DNA of 64,000 nt from Alkalihalobacillus pseudalcaliphilus. GTDB taxonomy: Bacteria > Bacillota > Bacilli > Bacillales > Bacillaceae_D. The notes under the pieces are model-generated. The model was not told where the DNA came from and searched no databases. It saw only the letters and a program-made list of their open reading frames with translations. The position numbers were made by a program, and so were the translations under genes. This document shows, in pieces, positions 43,995 to 53,591 of this stretch. The DNA is taken from positions 1-64,000 of the forward strand of contig NZ_JAQQWS010000014.1 of the NCBI RefSeq assembly GCF_028610675.1, given 5' to 3'. Every line of letters starts with the position of its first letter. Positions within the stretch are counted from its first letter, which is position 1.

Positions 43995-45119
43995 CTATTC
44001 AACTTCTTTTACATTAATAGAGCCCGTATTGGTTACCGCATAAACTTTCAAGCGTGGATTAGCACTTTGGTTAGCCACAAACGAAATATGCTTTTGGGCA
44101 AATTCTTTCTTTTCATCAATGACTTCATATTCTGGTAAATGAACGGAATAGCCACCTACATTAGTCTTTAACTTGGCCTCAACACGAATATTATCCGGGA
44201 AATTTAAATGAATACTACCTGTAGCAGCTTTGACATCTAAATAACTTGGATCACTTAATGGATCTAAAGTATAACGGATGGTACCATTAACCGTTTCAAG
44301 ATCAGCATCATTAAACTTTCCATCAAGTGTAATCGTACCGTTAACTGTCTTAGCGTCGAGAAGATCCGTCGTTGAACGTTTTAATTCGATTGCTCCGTTT
44401 ACCGTTTCAGCCGTTACTTTTTTTGCTTTAAGGTCTTTAAAGGTAATTGGTCCATTTAGAGTATTGGCTTCAAATGAATTGGTTGAAATACTCTCGCCGC
44501 CAATCTGACCATTAAATGAATACAGTTTTACTTTCTCAAATAACGTCTTCGGTACATAAACAACCGCATGTACTTTCATCGTTTTCACTTTCGTTTGGAA
44601 CAATAACTTATTAGAATCTACTAAAAAAGTTGTTTCCTTAAGTAAAACTTTTCTGGCCTCTTCCGTATCACGCACCCGATAGAGTTTTGCCTCACACTCA
44701 ATGCGAACGTCTGGCTCATCCCAAGGACGAATATCAACCGTTCCATTCTCTAAAGAAATATCAATGGAGTGCGGAGAAACGTCACGATGTTGAAAAACAT
44801 GATTTACTTCAACGGACGAGCCAAAATTAAAGTCTAAATCAATATCTTTAATTTTTTGTATCGCTGTATCAAAGAAGTCAGCTAACTTAGTACCCGCACT
44901 TTGTTGCGATTTAGCTTGACGATGTTTGGAACGATACTCTTCTCCTTCATCCCATTTTACTTCTTTTGAAAGGTGAAAATCCGTCTGTTTACTTGGTCGA
45001 ACTAACTCTTCTTCTGAGAAAGCCTCTTTCTTATCCATTGCCTCCAATAAACGAATACCTTCTTCTGCAGTAATTTTACCGTCTTCAATCATCTTTAAGA
45101 TCATTTTTCTTTCTTCCAT
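43995..45119 (-). CDS. yvlB: DUF4097-family protein YvlB
   Basis: 374 residues from ATG 45119 (AAAAGGAG, 9 nt). The N-terminal 30 residues form a short helical motif (ILKMIEDGKITAEEGIRLLEAM, the SHOCT-like DUF2089 type). Residues about 120-370 are a right-handed beta-solenoid of DUF4097 adhesin-like repeats with recurring ETVNGTI, KTVNGTITLDG and LNGPITFKDL strands. No signal peptide, so probably cytoplasmic. It heads the yvlBCD group; its biochemical role is unknown. Confidence 0.88.
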   Translation of the reverse strand: MEERKMILKMIEDGKITAEEGIRLLEAMDKKEAFSEEELVRPSKQTDFHLSKEVKWDEGEEYRSKHRQAKSQQSAGTKLADFFDTAIQKIKDIDLDFNFGSSVEVNHVFQHRDVSPHSIDISLENGTVDIRPWDEPDVRIECEAKLYRVRDTEEARKVLLKETTFLVDSNKLLFQTKVKTMKVHAVVYVPKTLFEKVKLYSFNGQIGGESISTNSFEANTLNGPITFKDLKAKKVTAETVNGAIELKRSTTDLLDAKTVNGTITLDGKFNDADLETVNGTIRYTLDPLSDPSYLDVKAATGSIHLNFPDNIRVEAKLKTNVGGYSVHLPEYEVIDEKKEFAQKHISFVANQSANPRLKVYAVTNTGSINVKEVE

Positions 45120-45202
45120 TTTTGACACTCCTTTTCGTTCAGACACATGATATTTTTTTGTTAGTATGAGTTACGAAGTTAGAGCAAAAAATGTTTCATT
45201 TT

Positions 45203-48070
45203 TTATGCATTTTGCCATTCTTTTTCTTGTTCACCCATTCTTGCCTTGTCACGTACTAAGATTGGCTTTAAATATTTCCCTGTGTATGAGCCCTTTACTT
45301 CAGCAACATCCTCAGGTGTTCCTTGTGCGACGATCATTCCACCTTTATCGCCACCTTCTGGCCCCAAATCAATGATATGGTCTACGGTTTTGATCACATC
45401 TAAATTATGTTCAATAACCACCACCGTATCTCCATTATCTACTAGTCGGTGTAGAACTTGCAACAGTCGTGCAATATCGTCTACATGTAAACCTGTTGTG
45501 GGTTCATCCAGTATATAAATGGTTTTACCGGTCGACCGCTTATGCAACTGTGAAGCCAACTTAACACGCTGTGCCTCTCCACCTGACAGTGTCGTGGCTG
45601 GCTGTCCTAACCTAACATACCCTAAACCTACATCAACTAACGTTTGAATTTTTCGATTGATTTTAGGGATATTGGCAAAAAAGCCTAATGCTTCTTCAAC
45701 GGTCATTTCTAAAACATCAGCAATACTTTTACCTTTATAAGTTATTTCTAACGTCTCACGATTATATCTTTTCCCATGACAAACTTCACACGGAACGTAA
45801 ACATCCGGTAGAAAATGCATTTCAATTTTAATAATTCCGTCGCCACGACACGCCTCACAACGTCCACCTTTAACATTAAAACTAAAGCGCCCTTTTTTAT
45901 ATCCACGCACTTTCGCTTCATTCGTAATCGCAAACACATCACGAATATCATCAAAAACACCTGTATACGTAGCTGGATTTGAGCGAGGAGTACGCCCGAT
46001 TGGAGATTGATCAATATCAATCACTTTATCAATTTGTGATAAGCCACTGATTTCTTTATGCTCACCTGGTTTTGTTTTAGCTCTATTTAATGTTTTCGCT
46101 AAAGCTTTATATACAATTTCATTAATTAATGTACTTTTCCCAGAACCTGATACCCCCGTTACAGCAACAAACTGTCCAAGTGGTATATCCACAGAGACAT
46201 CTTTTAGGTTATTTTCACTAGCCTGCTTAACTGATAATAAACGACCATCGTGTGAACGCCTCTCCATTGGTATCTCAATGAATTTTTTCCCTGATAAATA
46301 TTGACCAGTCAGTGACTTCTCATTAACCATAATTTCTTGCGGTGTCCCTTCAGCCGTAATATATCCACCGTGCACACCCGCACCCGGTCCAATATCAATA
46401 ATATAATCAGCAGCGAGCATCGTATCCTCATCATGTTCTACCACAATTAACGTATTCCCTAAATCACGCATGTACTCCAGTGTTTCAATTAACCGATCAT
46501 TATCTCTTTGATGTAAGCCAATTGATGGTTCATCTAAAATATATAAGACACCCATTAGCGAAGAGCCAATTTGAGTGGCTAAGCGAATTCTTTGTGCTTC
46601 TCCACCTGATAATGAACCAGCTGAACGACTTAAAGATAAATAATCAAGACCGACATTGTTTAAAAATCCTAACCGATCCTCGATTTCTTTTAAAATCAAC
46701 TTAGCAATCGAGACATCTTTCTCACTTAGTTTCAATTGCTTAAAGAACGTCAAAGCATCCTTTACAGATAATGACGTTACTTGACCAATATGTCGTTCTC
46801 CAATAAATACAGCCAGCATTTCTTTTTTTAAACGATACCCTTTACACGTAGGACAAGCTTTCTCAGCCATATAACCTTCCATTTGCTCACGAATGTAATC
46901 GGAACTTGTTTCATGATAGCGGCGAGAGATATTGTTTAAAACACCTTCAAAATAGATGTGATTTTCCCGTATATGACCAAATTCGTTTTCATAGCGGAAA
47001 TAAACTTTCTCTTTTCCACTTCCATTCAAAACCTTATCGAGTTTATGTTCCGGTAAATCTTCTAGAGGTGTATCCATATCAATATCAAAATGCTCACACA
47101 CAGCTTTCAAGAGCTGTGGATAGTATTGTGAAGTACTTGATTCCCAAGGAGCTATTGCAGATTCATTTAACGTTCTCGAACGATCTGGAATTACAAGCTC
47201 GATATCAACTTCTAATTTAACACCAAGCCCGTCACATTTAGGGCAAGCACCAAATGGACTATTAAATGAAAACATTCTTGGCTCAAGTTCCGGAATTGAA
47301 AACCCACATTCAGGGCAAGCGTGATGCTGGCTAAACAGAAGCTCTTCGCCATCAATGACATCAACTAAGACCCGACCATCTGCTAATTCTAATGCGGTCT
47401 CCAAAGAGTCAGCTAAACGAGAATCGATTCCTTCTTTTATAACAATTCGATCGATGACTACTTCAATTGTATGCTTTTTATTTTTTTCTAATTCTATTTC
47501 ATCGGCAACTTCTCGCATCTCACCATTAACACGAACACGTACAAATCCTTGCTTTTTAATATCCTCAAATACTTTGGCATGAGTGCCCTTACGCCCTGAT
47601 ACAAGTGGAGCTAAAATTTGCATTTTAGTCCGCTCTGGAAATTCCTTAATCCGATCGACCATTTGTTGAATCGTCTGTGAGGAGATCTCGATCCCATGCT
47701 TAGGACAAATCGGATGACCGATACGAGCAAATAATAGACGTAAGTAATCAAAAATCTCCGTAACCGTTCCAACCGTCGAACGAGGATTTCTTGATGTTGT
47801 TTTTTGATCAATAGAAATAGCTGGGGACAAACCTTCAATCGTATCTACATCTGGTTTATCCATTTGTCCTAAAAATTGTCGCGCGTATGCTGATAACGAT
47901 TCAACATACCGTCTTTGTCCTTCTGCATAAATCGTATCAAAGGCTAATGATGATTTCCCTGAACCTGAAAGTCCCGTTAAAACAACTAATTTATCTCGCG
48001 GAATTGTCACATCGATATTTTTTAAGTTGTGAGAACGTGCTCCTTTAACGACTATATTTTCTAATGGCAT
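45203..48070 (-). CDS. uvrA: UvrABC excinuclease subunit A
   Basis: Damage-recognition ATPase of nucleotide excision repair. 955 residues from ATG 48070 (MPLENIVVKGARSHNLKNI); a GTG four codons earlier abuts its ribosome binding site. Two ABC modules: Walker A GLSGSGKSSLAF near 31 and GVSGSGKSTLIN near 640, signatures LSGGEAQRIRLA and LSGGEAQRVKLA, and zinc fingers CPECGFSIPELEPRMFSFNSPFGACPKC-type (near 250) and CEACRGDG...CEVCHGK (near 737). Overlaps the uvrB end by a few bases, as in most Firmicutes. Confidence 0.98.
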   Translation of the reverse strand: MPLENIVVKGARSHNLKNIDVTIPRDKLVVLTGLSGSGKSSLAFDTIYAEGQRRYVESLSAYARQFLGQMDKPDVDTIEGLSPAISIDQKTTSRNPRSTVGTVTEIFDYLRLLFARIGHPICPKHGIEISSQTIQQMVDRIKEFPERTKMQILAPLVSGRKGTHAKVFEDIKKQGFVRVRVNGEMREVADEIELEKNKKHTIEVVIDRIVIKEGIDSRLADSLETALELADGRVLVDVIDGEELLFSQHHACPECGFSIPELEPRMFSFNSPFGACPKCDGLGVKLEVDIELVIPDRSRTLNESAIAPWESSTSQYYPQLLKAVCEHFDIDMDTPLEDLPEHKLDKVLNGSGKEKVYFRYENEFGHIRENHIYFEGVLNNISRRYHETSSDYIREQMEGYMAEKACPTCKGYRLKKEMLAVFIGERHIGQVTSLSVKDALTFFKQLKLSEKDVSIAKLILKEIEDRLGFLNNVGLDYLSLSRSAGSLSGGEAQRIRLATQIGSSLMGVLYILDEPSIGLHQRDNDRLIETLEYMRDLGNTLIVVEHDEDTMLAADYIIDIGPGAGVHGGYITAEGTPQEIMVNEKSLTGQYLSGKKFIEIPMERRSHDGRLLSVKQASENNLKDVSVDIPLGQFVAVTGVSGSGKSTLINEIVYKALAKTLNRAKTKPGEHKEISGLSQIDKVIDIDQSPIGRTPRSNPATYTGVFDDIRDVFAITNEAKVRGYKKGRFSFNVKGGRCEACRGDGIIKIEMHFLPDVYVPCEVCHGKRYNRETLEITYKGKSIADVLEMTVEEALGFFANIPKINRKIQTLVDVGLGYVRLGQPATTLSGGEAQRVKLASQLHKRSTGKTIYILDEPTTGLHVDDIARLLQVLHRLVDNGDTVVVIEHNLDVIKTVDHIIDLGPEGGDKGGMIVAQGTPEDVAEVKGSYTGKYLKPILVRDKARMGEQEKEWQNA

Positions 48071-48078
48071 CGAAAATG

Positions 48079-50058
48079 TCACCCTTCCGCTTTCAATTCT
48101 AATAATAAATCTCTTAATTCTGCTGCACGCTCAAATTGTAAAGATTTCGCAGCATCTTTCATCTCTTTTTCTAAATTGGCAATCATCTTTTCTTTCTCTT
48201 TTGGACTCATCTTTGTTTTTGGTGCATGATTTTTATAATCTTCTTCATCTTCTGCTACCATTGTTGCTTGAATAACATCAGGGATCTTCTTATTAATCGT
48301 TTGCGGTGTAATACCATGTTGAACATTAAATTCTTCCTGGATCGCACGACGACGTTTAGTTTCATCGATAGCTACTTGCATCGATGCAGTAATCTTGTCT
48401 GCATACATAATGACATAACCATCAGCATTACGAGCAGCACGACCTGTCGTTTGAATTAATGAACGTTCTGAACGGAGGAAACCTTCCTTATCCGCATCTA
48501 AAATAGCTACAAGGGAAACCTCTGGTATATCAAGACCTTCCCTTAACAGGTTGATACCAATTAAGACATCATAAGTCCCCAAACGTAGTTGCCTGATGAT
48601 TTCAATTCGTTCTAATGTTTTTACCTCGGAATGTAAATAGTTCACTTTAATACCGATTTCTTTAAGATAATCGGTTAAATCCTCAGACATCTTTTTCGTT
48701 AATGTCGTAACAAGGACACGTTCATTCCGTTCCGTTCGTTCCCTAATTTCTTCAATTAAATCATCAATCTGACCTTTAATTGGTCTCACATCAATGATTG
48801 GATCGAGTAACCCAGTTGGGCGAATAATTTGCTCGACCATTTTGGGCGTATGCTCAAGCTCATAGGGCCCCGGCGTAGCGGATACATAGACAACCTGGTT
48901 CATTTTCTTTTCAAACTCTTCAAACCTGAGCGGACGATTATCTAATGCCGACGGTAATCGGAAACCATGATTAACAAGTACCTCTTTACGAGCCCTATCA
49001 CCGTTATACATACCTCGCACTTGTGGAACCGATACATGTGACTCATCCATAATTAATAAAAAGTCCTCAGGGAAGAAGTCTAACAATGTATAAGGGGTAA
49101 CCCCAGCTTCTCTCAGTGTTAAATGTCTCGAATAATTCTCAATGCCCGAACAAAAACCCATTTCTGCCATCATTTCAATATCATAACGGGTTCGCTGTTC
49201 CAACCTTTGAGCTTCTAAAAGCTTGCCTTGCTCATGCATCTCTTTTAAACGTTCTTCCAGCTCTTTCTCTATATTAACAATCGCTTTTTTCATTTTTTCT
49301 TCACGTGTGACGAAGTGGGAAGCTGGAAAAATGGCTACATGGTCTCGTTCACCTTTTATTTCGCCTGTTAAAGCATCCACTTCTGTAATTCGATCGATTT
49401 CATCACCAAAAAACTCAACACGAATACATTGTTCATCCCGTGATGCTGGAAAAATCTCGACAACATCTCCTCGTACACGAAAAGTTCCACGAACAAAGTT
49501 TAAATCATTACGATTATATTGAATATCAACCAAATCTCTCAACAACTGATTCCGTTCAATTTCTTGTCCTGCTCGCAACGATACGACCATTTCACGATAT
49601 TCCTCTGGCGACCCTAAACCATATATACAAGACACACTGGCAATAATGATAACATCCTCACGTTCGAGCAATGCACTAGTGGCAGCATGCCGAAGCTTAT
49701 CGATTTCATCATTAATACTAGCATCCTTTTCTATATATGTGTCTGAGGAAGGAACATAGGCTTCAGGTTGATAATAATCATAATAACTAACAAAATATTC
49801 AACCGCATTATTAGGAAAAAATTCCTTAAACTCACTATATAGTTGACCTGCTAATGTTTTATTATGAGCCATCACTAATGTGGGTTTGTTTACTTCTTTG
49901 ATTACATTCGACATCGTGAACGTTTTTCCCGTTCCTGTCGCCCCGAGTAACGTTTGATGCTTATCACCTCTATGAATACCCGCAACAATTTCTTTTATTG
50001 CCTCAGGCTGATCTCCACTAGGCTTGTATTGACTGACTAATTCAAATGTACGACTCAA
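48079..50058 (-). CDS. uvrB: UvrABC excinuclease subunit B
   Basis: 659 residues from a TTG start at 50058 (GGAGGG, 6 nt). Helicase motif I GATGTGKTFT near 40, the beta-hairpin YYDYYQPEAYVPSSDTYIEKD near 92, DESH near 338, motif V/VI DVLIGINLLREGLDIPEVSLV and QTTGRAARN near 540, and the UvrC-interacting UVR domain at the C-terminus (ANLEKEMKDAAKSLQFERAAELRD). Candidate LexA sites lie upstream. Confidence 0.98.
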   Translation of the reverse strand: MSRTFELVSQYKPSGDQPEAIKEIVAGIHRGDKHQTLLGATGTGKTFTMSNVIKEVNKPTLVMAHNKTLAGQLYSEFKEFFPNNAVEYFVSYYDYYQPEAYVPSSDTYIEKDASINDEIDKLRHAATSALLEREDVIIIASVSCIYGLGSPEEYREMVVSLRAGQEIERNQLLRDLVDIQYNRNDLNFVRGTFRVRGDVVEIFPASRDEQCIRVEFFGDEIDRITEVDALTGEIKGERDHVAIFPASHFVTREEKMKKAIVNIEKELEERLKEMHEQGKLLEAQRLEQRTRYDIEMMAEMGFCSGIENYSRHLTLREAGVTPYTLLDFFPEDFLLIMDESHVSVPQVRGMYNGDRARKEVLVNHGFRLPSALDNRPLRFEEFEKKMNQVVYVSATPGPYELEHTPKMVEQIIRPTGLLDPIIDVRPIKGQIDDLIEEIRERTERNERVLVTTLTKKMSEDLTDYLKEIGIKVNYLHSEVKTLERIEIIRQLRLGTYDVLIGINLLREGLDIPEVSLVAILDADKEGFLRSERSLIQTTGRAARNADGYVIMYADKITASMQVAIDETKRRRAIQEEFNVQHGITPQTINKKIPDVIQATMVAEDEEDYKNHAPKTKMSPKEKEKMIANLEKEMKDAAKSLQFERAAELRDLLLELKAEG

Positions 50059-50074
50059 ATGATTCCCTCCTCTA

Positions 50075-50088
50075 CGAACAAACGATCT
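50075..50088. promoter_or_regulatory. Weak LexA-like site at the uvrB start region
   Basis: CGAAC-AAAC-GATCT against the Bacillus LexA consensus CGAAC-N4-GTTCG: two mismatches in the second half. It lies just after the extended -10. Confidence 0.4.
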
Positions 50089-50095
50089 TACTCAT

Positions 50096-50104
50096 AGTAT
50101 ATCA
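50096..50104 (-). promoter_or_regulatory. Extended -10 of the uvrBA promoter
   Basis: TGATATACT on the minus strand: TG, one base, then TATACT. No clear -35, which an extended -10 can tolerate. Confidence 0.5.
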
Positions 50105-50132
50105 TAAATTACCATTCATCTACTAGTTTTAA

Positions 50133-50146
50133 CGAACGTATGTTGT
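50133..50146. promoter_or_regulatory. LexA-like site upstream of uvrB
   Basis: CGAAC-GTAT-GTTGT differs from CGAAC-N4-GTTCG at two positions. SOS control of uvrBA by LexA is established in B. subtilis. The site is about 30 bp upstream of the -10. Confidence 0.55.
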
Positions 50147-50223
50147 TATTTTTTCCTTTACTTATTTTTTCCCTATTTCCCATTCCTCAAACAATGATGG
50201 CTCCATTCACACACTTTTACGGC

Positions 50224-50259
50224 AAAAAAAAGCTCAGTCACTTTTTAAATGACTGAGTT
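50224..50259 (-). terminator. minJ terminator
   Basis: ACTCAGTCATTT / AAAGTGACTGAG-type stem (CTCAGTCA and TGACTGAG arms), followed on the minus strand by CTTTTTTTTG. It overlaps the end of the minJ reading frame. Confidence 0.92.
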
Positions 50260-51435
50260 TTGTAAAGCTTGTTCTGTTTTCACTAATAAAACGCCTAATT
50301 GATGGTGTTCACCGACATAGATGGCACCTTGAGCAAACCGTACTTCTCCAGCGTAATCTAAAACCTCTAACTTACAAAAGGCAGAATTAACTTGTAGGGC
50401 ATGATAAAACTCATCCTGATTTTGTACCATTCGACCATTTACTTTTGCAATGGTCTCACCAACCTTTAATTCCATTTTATCAGCTGGACTATTTGGTAAT
50501 ACACCCAATATTTTGCATCCTTCTTTTAATTCCGTAAAGTATTTACTTAACTTTTCCTCGTTATTCTTTTCACTTAACATCATCCATTCTCGAAGGGCAA
50601 AGATGATGACCGCTGCCACCACAGCAACAATAGGATAAAAATATCCGACTACAGCAAATGGGATTGCTAAGAGAGCAAGAATCAATAATTTCTTACCGAT
50701 TCGTTTAATCGCCCATTCAGGTAATGCTGATTTAACGATATGCTGAAAGCCGACAAGGAATGGGACAAACACGGGTTGTAAGGAAAGTTCACCCGTTGTA
50801 AAGACAGGCCAAAATTCAAATGTTGGTAGTAAACCTTCTGGTATAAATAATACGACTGGGACAATCCAAAGTCTTTTTTGTTTATGTACACCAATCCATT
50901 TTCCCCGTTTACTTTTAACTAATCTTGGCGATGTATGTTTGCTGCCATTCTTTATGATCAGAAAAGCCTCTGCTATTAAAAATACAAGCAGTAATGTAAA
51001 TAAAGCTGAAATCGATGTATCAGCGATCGATTGAAATAAGTCTGAAAAACTGTTTTGCCCCTGTATAAGCGGTCCAACCATTAAGATTACGGTCGTAAAT
51101 CCAAGAATCGTTACAGGACTAACCCAGCGAAAATTTGTCGTCAAAATTGCCAGAGCGTATAGACCAACCATTAAAATGAGAATAGGAATATTGACAACCA
51201 CACCTAAACCAAAAGCCACGATCGATATACAAATACCTGCTAGTAGGCTTGGCCAAAATGGTAGTAAAAAATCTGCTTTTCTACTATAGACTCTTGTATG
51301 GAATGACTGTCTTTCTATTTTTATTCTATAATTCGCCACTACAAGAATAATAATTAATCCTACGTATAAAAGTGGGTTTGCAAAAAAGTACCCAAAAGCG
51401 ATTCCAACCGTTTTTAGTATATCCATTACCATCAT
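50245..51435 (-). CDS. minJ: MinJ-like polytopic PDZ protein
   Basis: 396 residues from ATG 51435 (GGAGG, 6 nt). About seven to eight membrane segments in residues 5-285, then a cytoplasmic/extracytoplasmic PDZ domain (about 305-385: ILGVLPNSPADKMELKVGETIAKVNG). B. subtilis MinJ bridges DivIVA and MinCD in division-site selection, and its gene is next to ctpB, as here. Assignment rests on topology, PDZ placement and synteny. Confidence 0.88.
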   Translation of the reverse strand: MMVMDILKTVGIAFGYFFANPLLYVGLIIILVVANYRIKIERQSFHTRVYSRKADFLLPFWPSLLAGICISIVAFGLGVVVNIPILILMVGLYALAILTTNFRWVSPVTILGFTTVILMVGPLIQGQNSFSDLFQSIADTSISALFTLLLVFLIAEAFLIIKNGSKHTSPRLVKSKRGKWIGVHKQKRLWIVPVVLFIPEGLLPTFEFWPVFTTGELSLQPVFVPFLVGFQHIVKSALPEWAIKRIGKKLLILALLAIPFAVVGYFYPIVAVVAAVIIFALREWMMLSEKNNEEKLSKYFTELKEGCKILGVLPNSPADKMELKVGETIAKVNGRMVQNQDEFYHALQVNSAFCKLEVLDYAGEVRFAQGAIYVGEHHQLGVLLVKTEQALQNSVI

Positions 51436-51781
51436 TCCACGCCTCCACCTCTCATCTCTCTTTTTAAACATACCACAAACTAGGAGATGAAAACAGCAGA
51501 AACATAGTGAAAAATAAAAACACGACCTGTTGACGACGAAACTCGCCAGCCTTCATTATTTTTCGGGAAATAACCGAAAAGATTTCAGAAAATACTGGTG
51601 CTTTTTTACTATTCATGTCTGATTTTATTGTTCGTGTCGATGCTCCTCTATTAGATTGGCTGTAAACCAATCATGTTATGAACTTCCCCATGATTTAGAA
51701 CAGTGTCTACTTCATTCTCTGCATATCTAGGAAGTATCTATTTGGCATTATGACGTAAGAGCATCTTTAGCCTTTTTCAAC

Positions 51782-51819
51782 AAAAAACACGAGTAGAGTT
51801 AATAACCCTCAGCTCGTGC
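51782..51819 (-). terminator. ctpB terminator
   Basis: On the minus strand CACGAG ... CTCGTG arms with GTTTTTTG after the stem. It lies 11 nt past the ctpB stop. Between here and minJ (51436-51781) no gene is supported. Confidence 0.7.
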
Positions 51820-51829
51820 CTTTCATGAT

Positions 51830-53302
51830 TTATTCGTTACTTCCTTCAATAGCAAGTTCAATAGCTCTTTGTAATTGTTGGTCATTCGCGCGATCTCGAA
51901 CTTCTTCAATGATTTGATTTTGCATCTCTGCTGCTGTCTCTTCGTCAATTTCACCCGATACCTCTAAGCCATTCGCTTTTTGGAAACTTTCTACTGCACT
52001 CACTGTCTGTTCATCGAAAAATCCATCATCACGATCAATGTCAAAGCCTAAACCATTTAACATGGCCTGTGCACTTTTTATTTGCTCATTCAACATCTCA
52101 GCCTTTAACGGTTCATCTTGAATGGTAATAGGTGGCACATAAAAATAATCAGGTTGCATCACTTTTTCCGTAGGCTCAACACCTTCATTATGGATATCAT
52201 TACCACCAGAAGTTAACCATCTAAACAAGGATAGCTTAATTTGACTACCATCACCCATAGGAATTGTTTGTTGCACCGTTCCCTTACCAAACGTTGTATC
52301 ACCAACCACATCATAATTCCCTGCTTCAATTAAAGCAGCCGATAGAATTTCTGAAGCTGATGCACTAGCTCCGTCTGTTATTCCAACGATTGGATAAGGT
52401 TTTGTTTCATTTAATGAAGAAATATGTCTTTCTTTTTCACCGCTTCTATTTTCGATCTGGACAATCGGTTCCCCACCAGGAACAATTAGATGACCAATTT
52501 TTTCTACGGCATTTAAATAACCACCAGGATTTCCGCGAACGTCTAAAACTAGACCGTCAAGTCCTTGAGATTCTAAATCCGTTAATGCTTCCTCAAACCG
52601 TTCCGCTGTATCAATAGAGAAAGAAGAAATAATGATATAACCAATATTTTTGCCGTCCTGTTCGATCATCTCGCTTACAATGGTTTCGATAGGAATTTCA
52701 TCTCGAACAATGGCAAATTCAATCGGCTCAGTGGCACCTGGTCTTTCAATAGTTAAGTTCACCGTTGTTCCTTTTTCACCACGAATTTGCAGTACGGCTT
52801 CATTTAACGATAACCCTTCGATTGTTTCGCCTTCAATTTTTATAATTTGGTCATTGGGCTGCAATCCTGCTCTCTCTGCTGGAGAATCCCGAATGGGAGC
52901 AACAATCGTTACTTTACCATCGACCATACTAACTTCGGCACCAATTCCTTCAAAGTGTGAGTCTAAGGATTCTTCAAATTGCTTGGCTGTTTCTTGGTCC
53001 ATATAGTCAGAATAAGGGTCATCTAATGTTTCTAACATACCGTTAATGGCACCTTCTACTAATTGGGTTTGGTCCACCTCATCCACATATTGATTTTCAA
53101 TGATTTGAAGAGCTAAAGCGATCTTTTCCAAATAATCCTGTTCCGACAAATCCGTGGTGTCTAATACACCACCACTACTATCTGTTGTACTTGCTACTTC
53201 ATTTGAATTATTTAATTGGGGTGTTTCAGCCGAATAGAGGCTAAATGCACCTACTGCTAACACGACTCCGATGAGTAAAATAAACCAACGCTTGCTGCTC
53301 AC
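51830..53302 (-). CDS. ctpB: S41-family carboxy-terminal processing protease
   Basis: 490 residues from GTG 53302 (AGGAG). An N-terminal signal-anchor helix (about 6-22), a PDZ domain (about 100-180, GIGAEVSMVDGKVTIVAPIRDSPAERAGL), the S41 protease core with catalytic serine in DGASASASEIL near 310 and lysine in TTFGKGTVQQ near 337, and a C-terminal peptidoglycan-binding domain (about 410-465). CtpB acts outside the membrane; in B. subtilis it helps trigger SpoIVFB-dependent sigma-K activation during sporulation. Confidence 0.95.
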   Translation of the reverse strand: MSSKRWFILLIGVVLAVGAFSLYSAETPQLNNSNEVASTTDSSGGVLDTTDLSEQDYLEKIALALQIIENQYVDEVDQTQLVEGAINGMLETLDDPYSDYMDQETAKQFEESLDSHFEGIGAEVSMVDGKVTIVAPIRDSPAERAGLQPNDQIIKIEGETIEGLSLNEAVLQIRGEKGTTVNLTIERPGATEPIEFAIVRDEIPIETIVSEMIEQDGKNIGYIIISSFSIDTAERFEEALTDLESQGLDGLVLDVRGNPGGYLNAVEKIGHLIVPGGEPIVQIENRSGEKERHISSLNETKPYPIVGITDGASASASEILSAALIEAGNYDVVGDTTFGKGTVQQTIPMGDGSQIKLSLFRWLTSGGNDIHNEGVEPTEKVMQPDYFYVPPITIQDEPLKAEMLNEQIKSAQAMLNGLGFDIDRDDGFFDEQTVSAVESFQKANGLEVSGEIDEETAAEMQNQIIEEVRDRANDQQLQRAIELAIEGSNE

Positions 53303-53591
53303 ATGACCACTCCTATTTTATAATCAAAAGCTCTTAAAGCGAGCTAATCCGTATCTTATCTTTGTCCCATTATGACTAGTTTATCATATGTAACCTATGA
53401 TTATAATATGTAGTTTTCCTTTCCCACCATTTTAAACAATAGAAAATTACAAGTCAAAATCAGAGGATTAAAATCATCCGCTTCCTCATTTCTAAACTTA
53501 AAAAATCATTCTCACCAACCACCTCTATCTAGCAAATTAGGTTCTAATTCTAGTTTTACTAGACTATATATGCTAGAGAGGAGTGATAACT
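53303..53591. other. Divergent intergenic region ctpB / permease
   Basis: Contains the perfect 15-base dyad TCTAGT-TTT-ACTAGA (53549-53563) about 30 nt upstream of the permease start, a possible operator. No Zur-type box (TCGTAAT-N-ATTACGA) is seen. Promoters are not clear. Confidence 0.4.

Noticed and set aside
51464..51670. 68-residue minus-strand ORF upstream of minJ
   Set aside because: No ribosome binding site, no family resemblance (not CsbA), and it overlaps the minJ leader.
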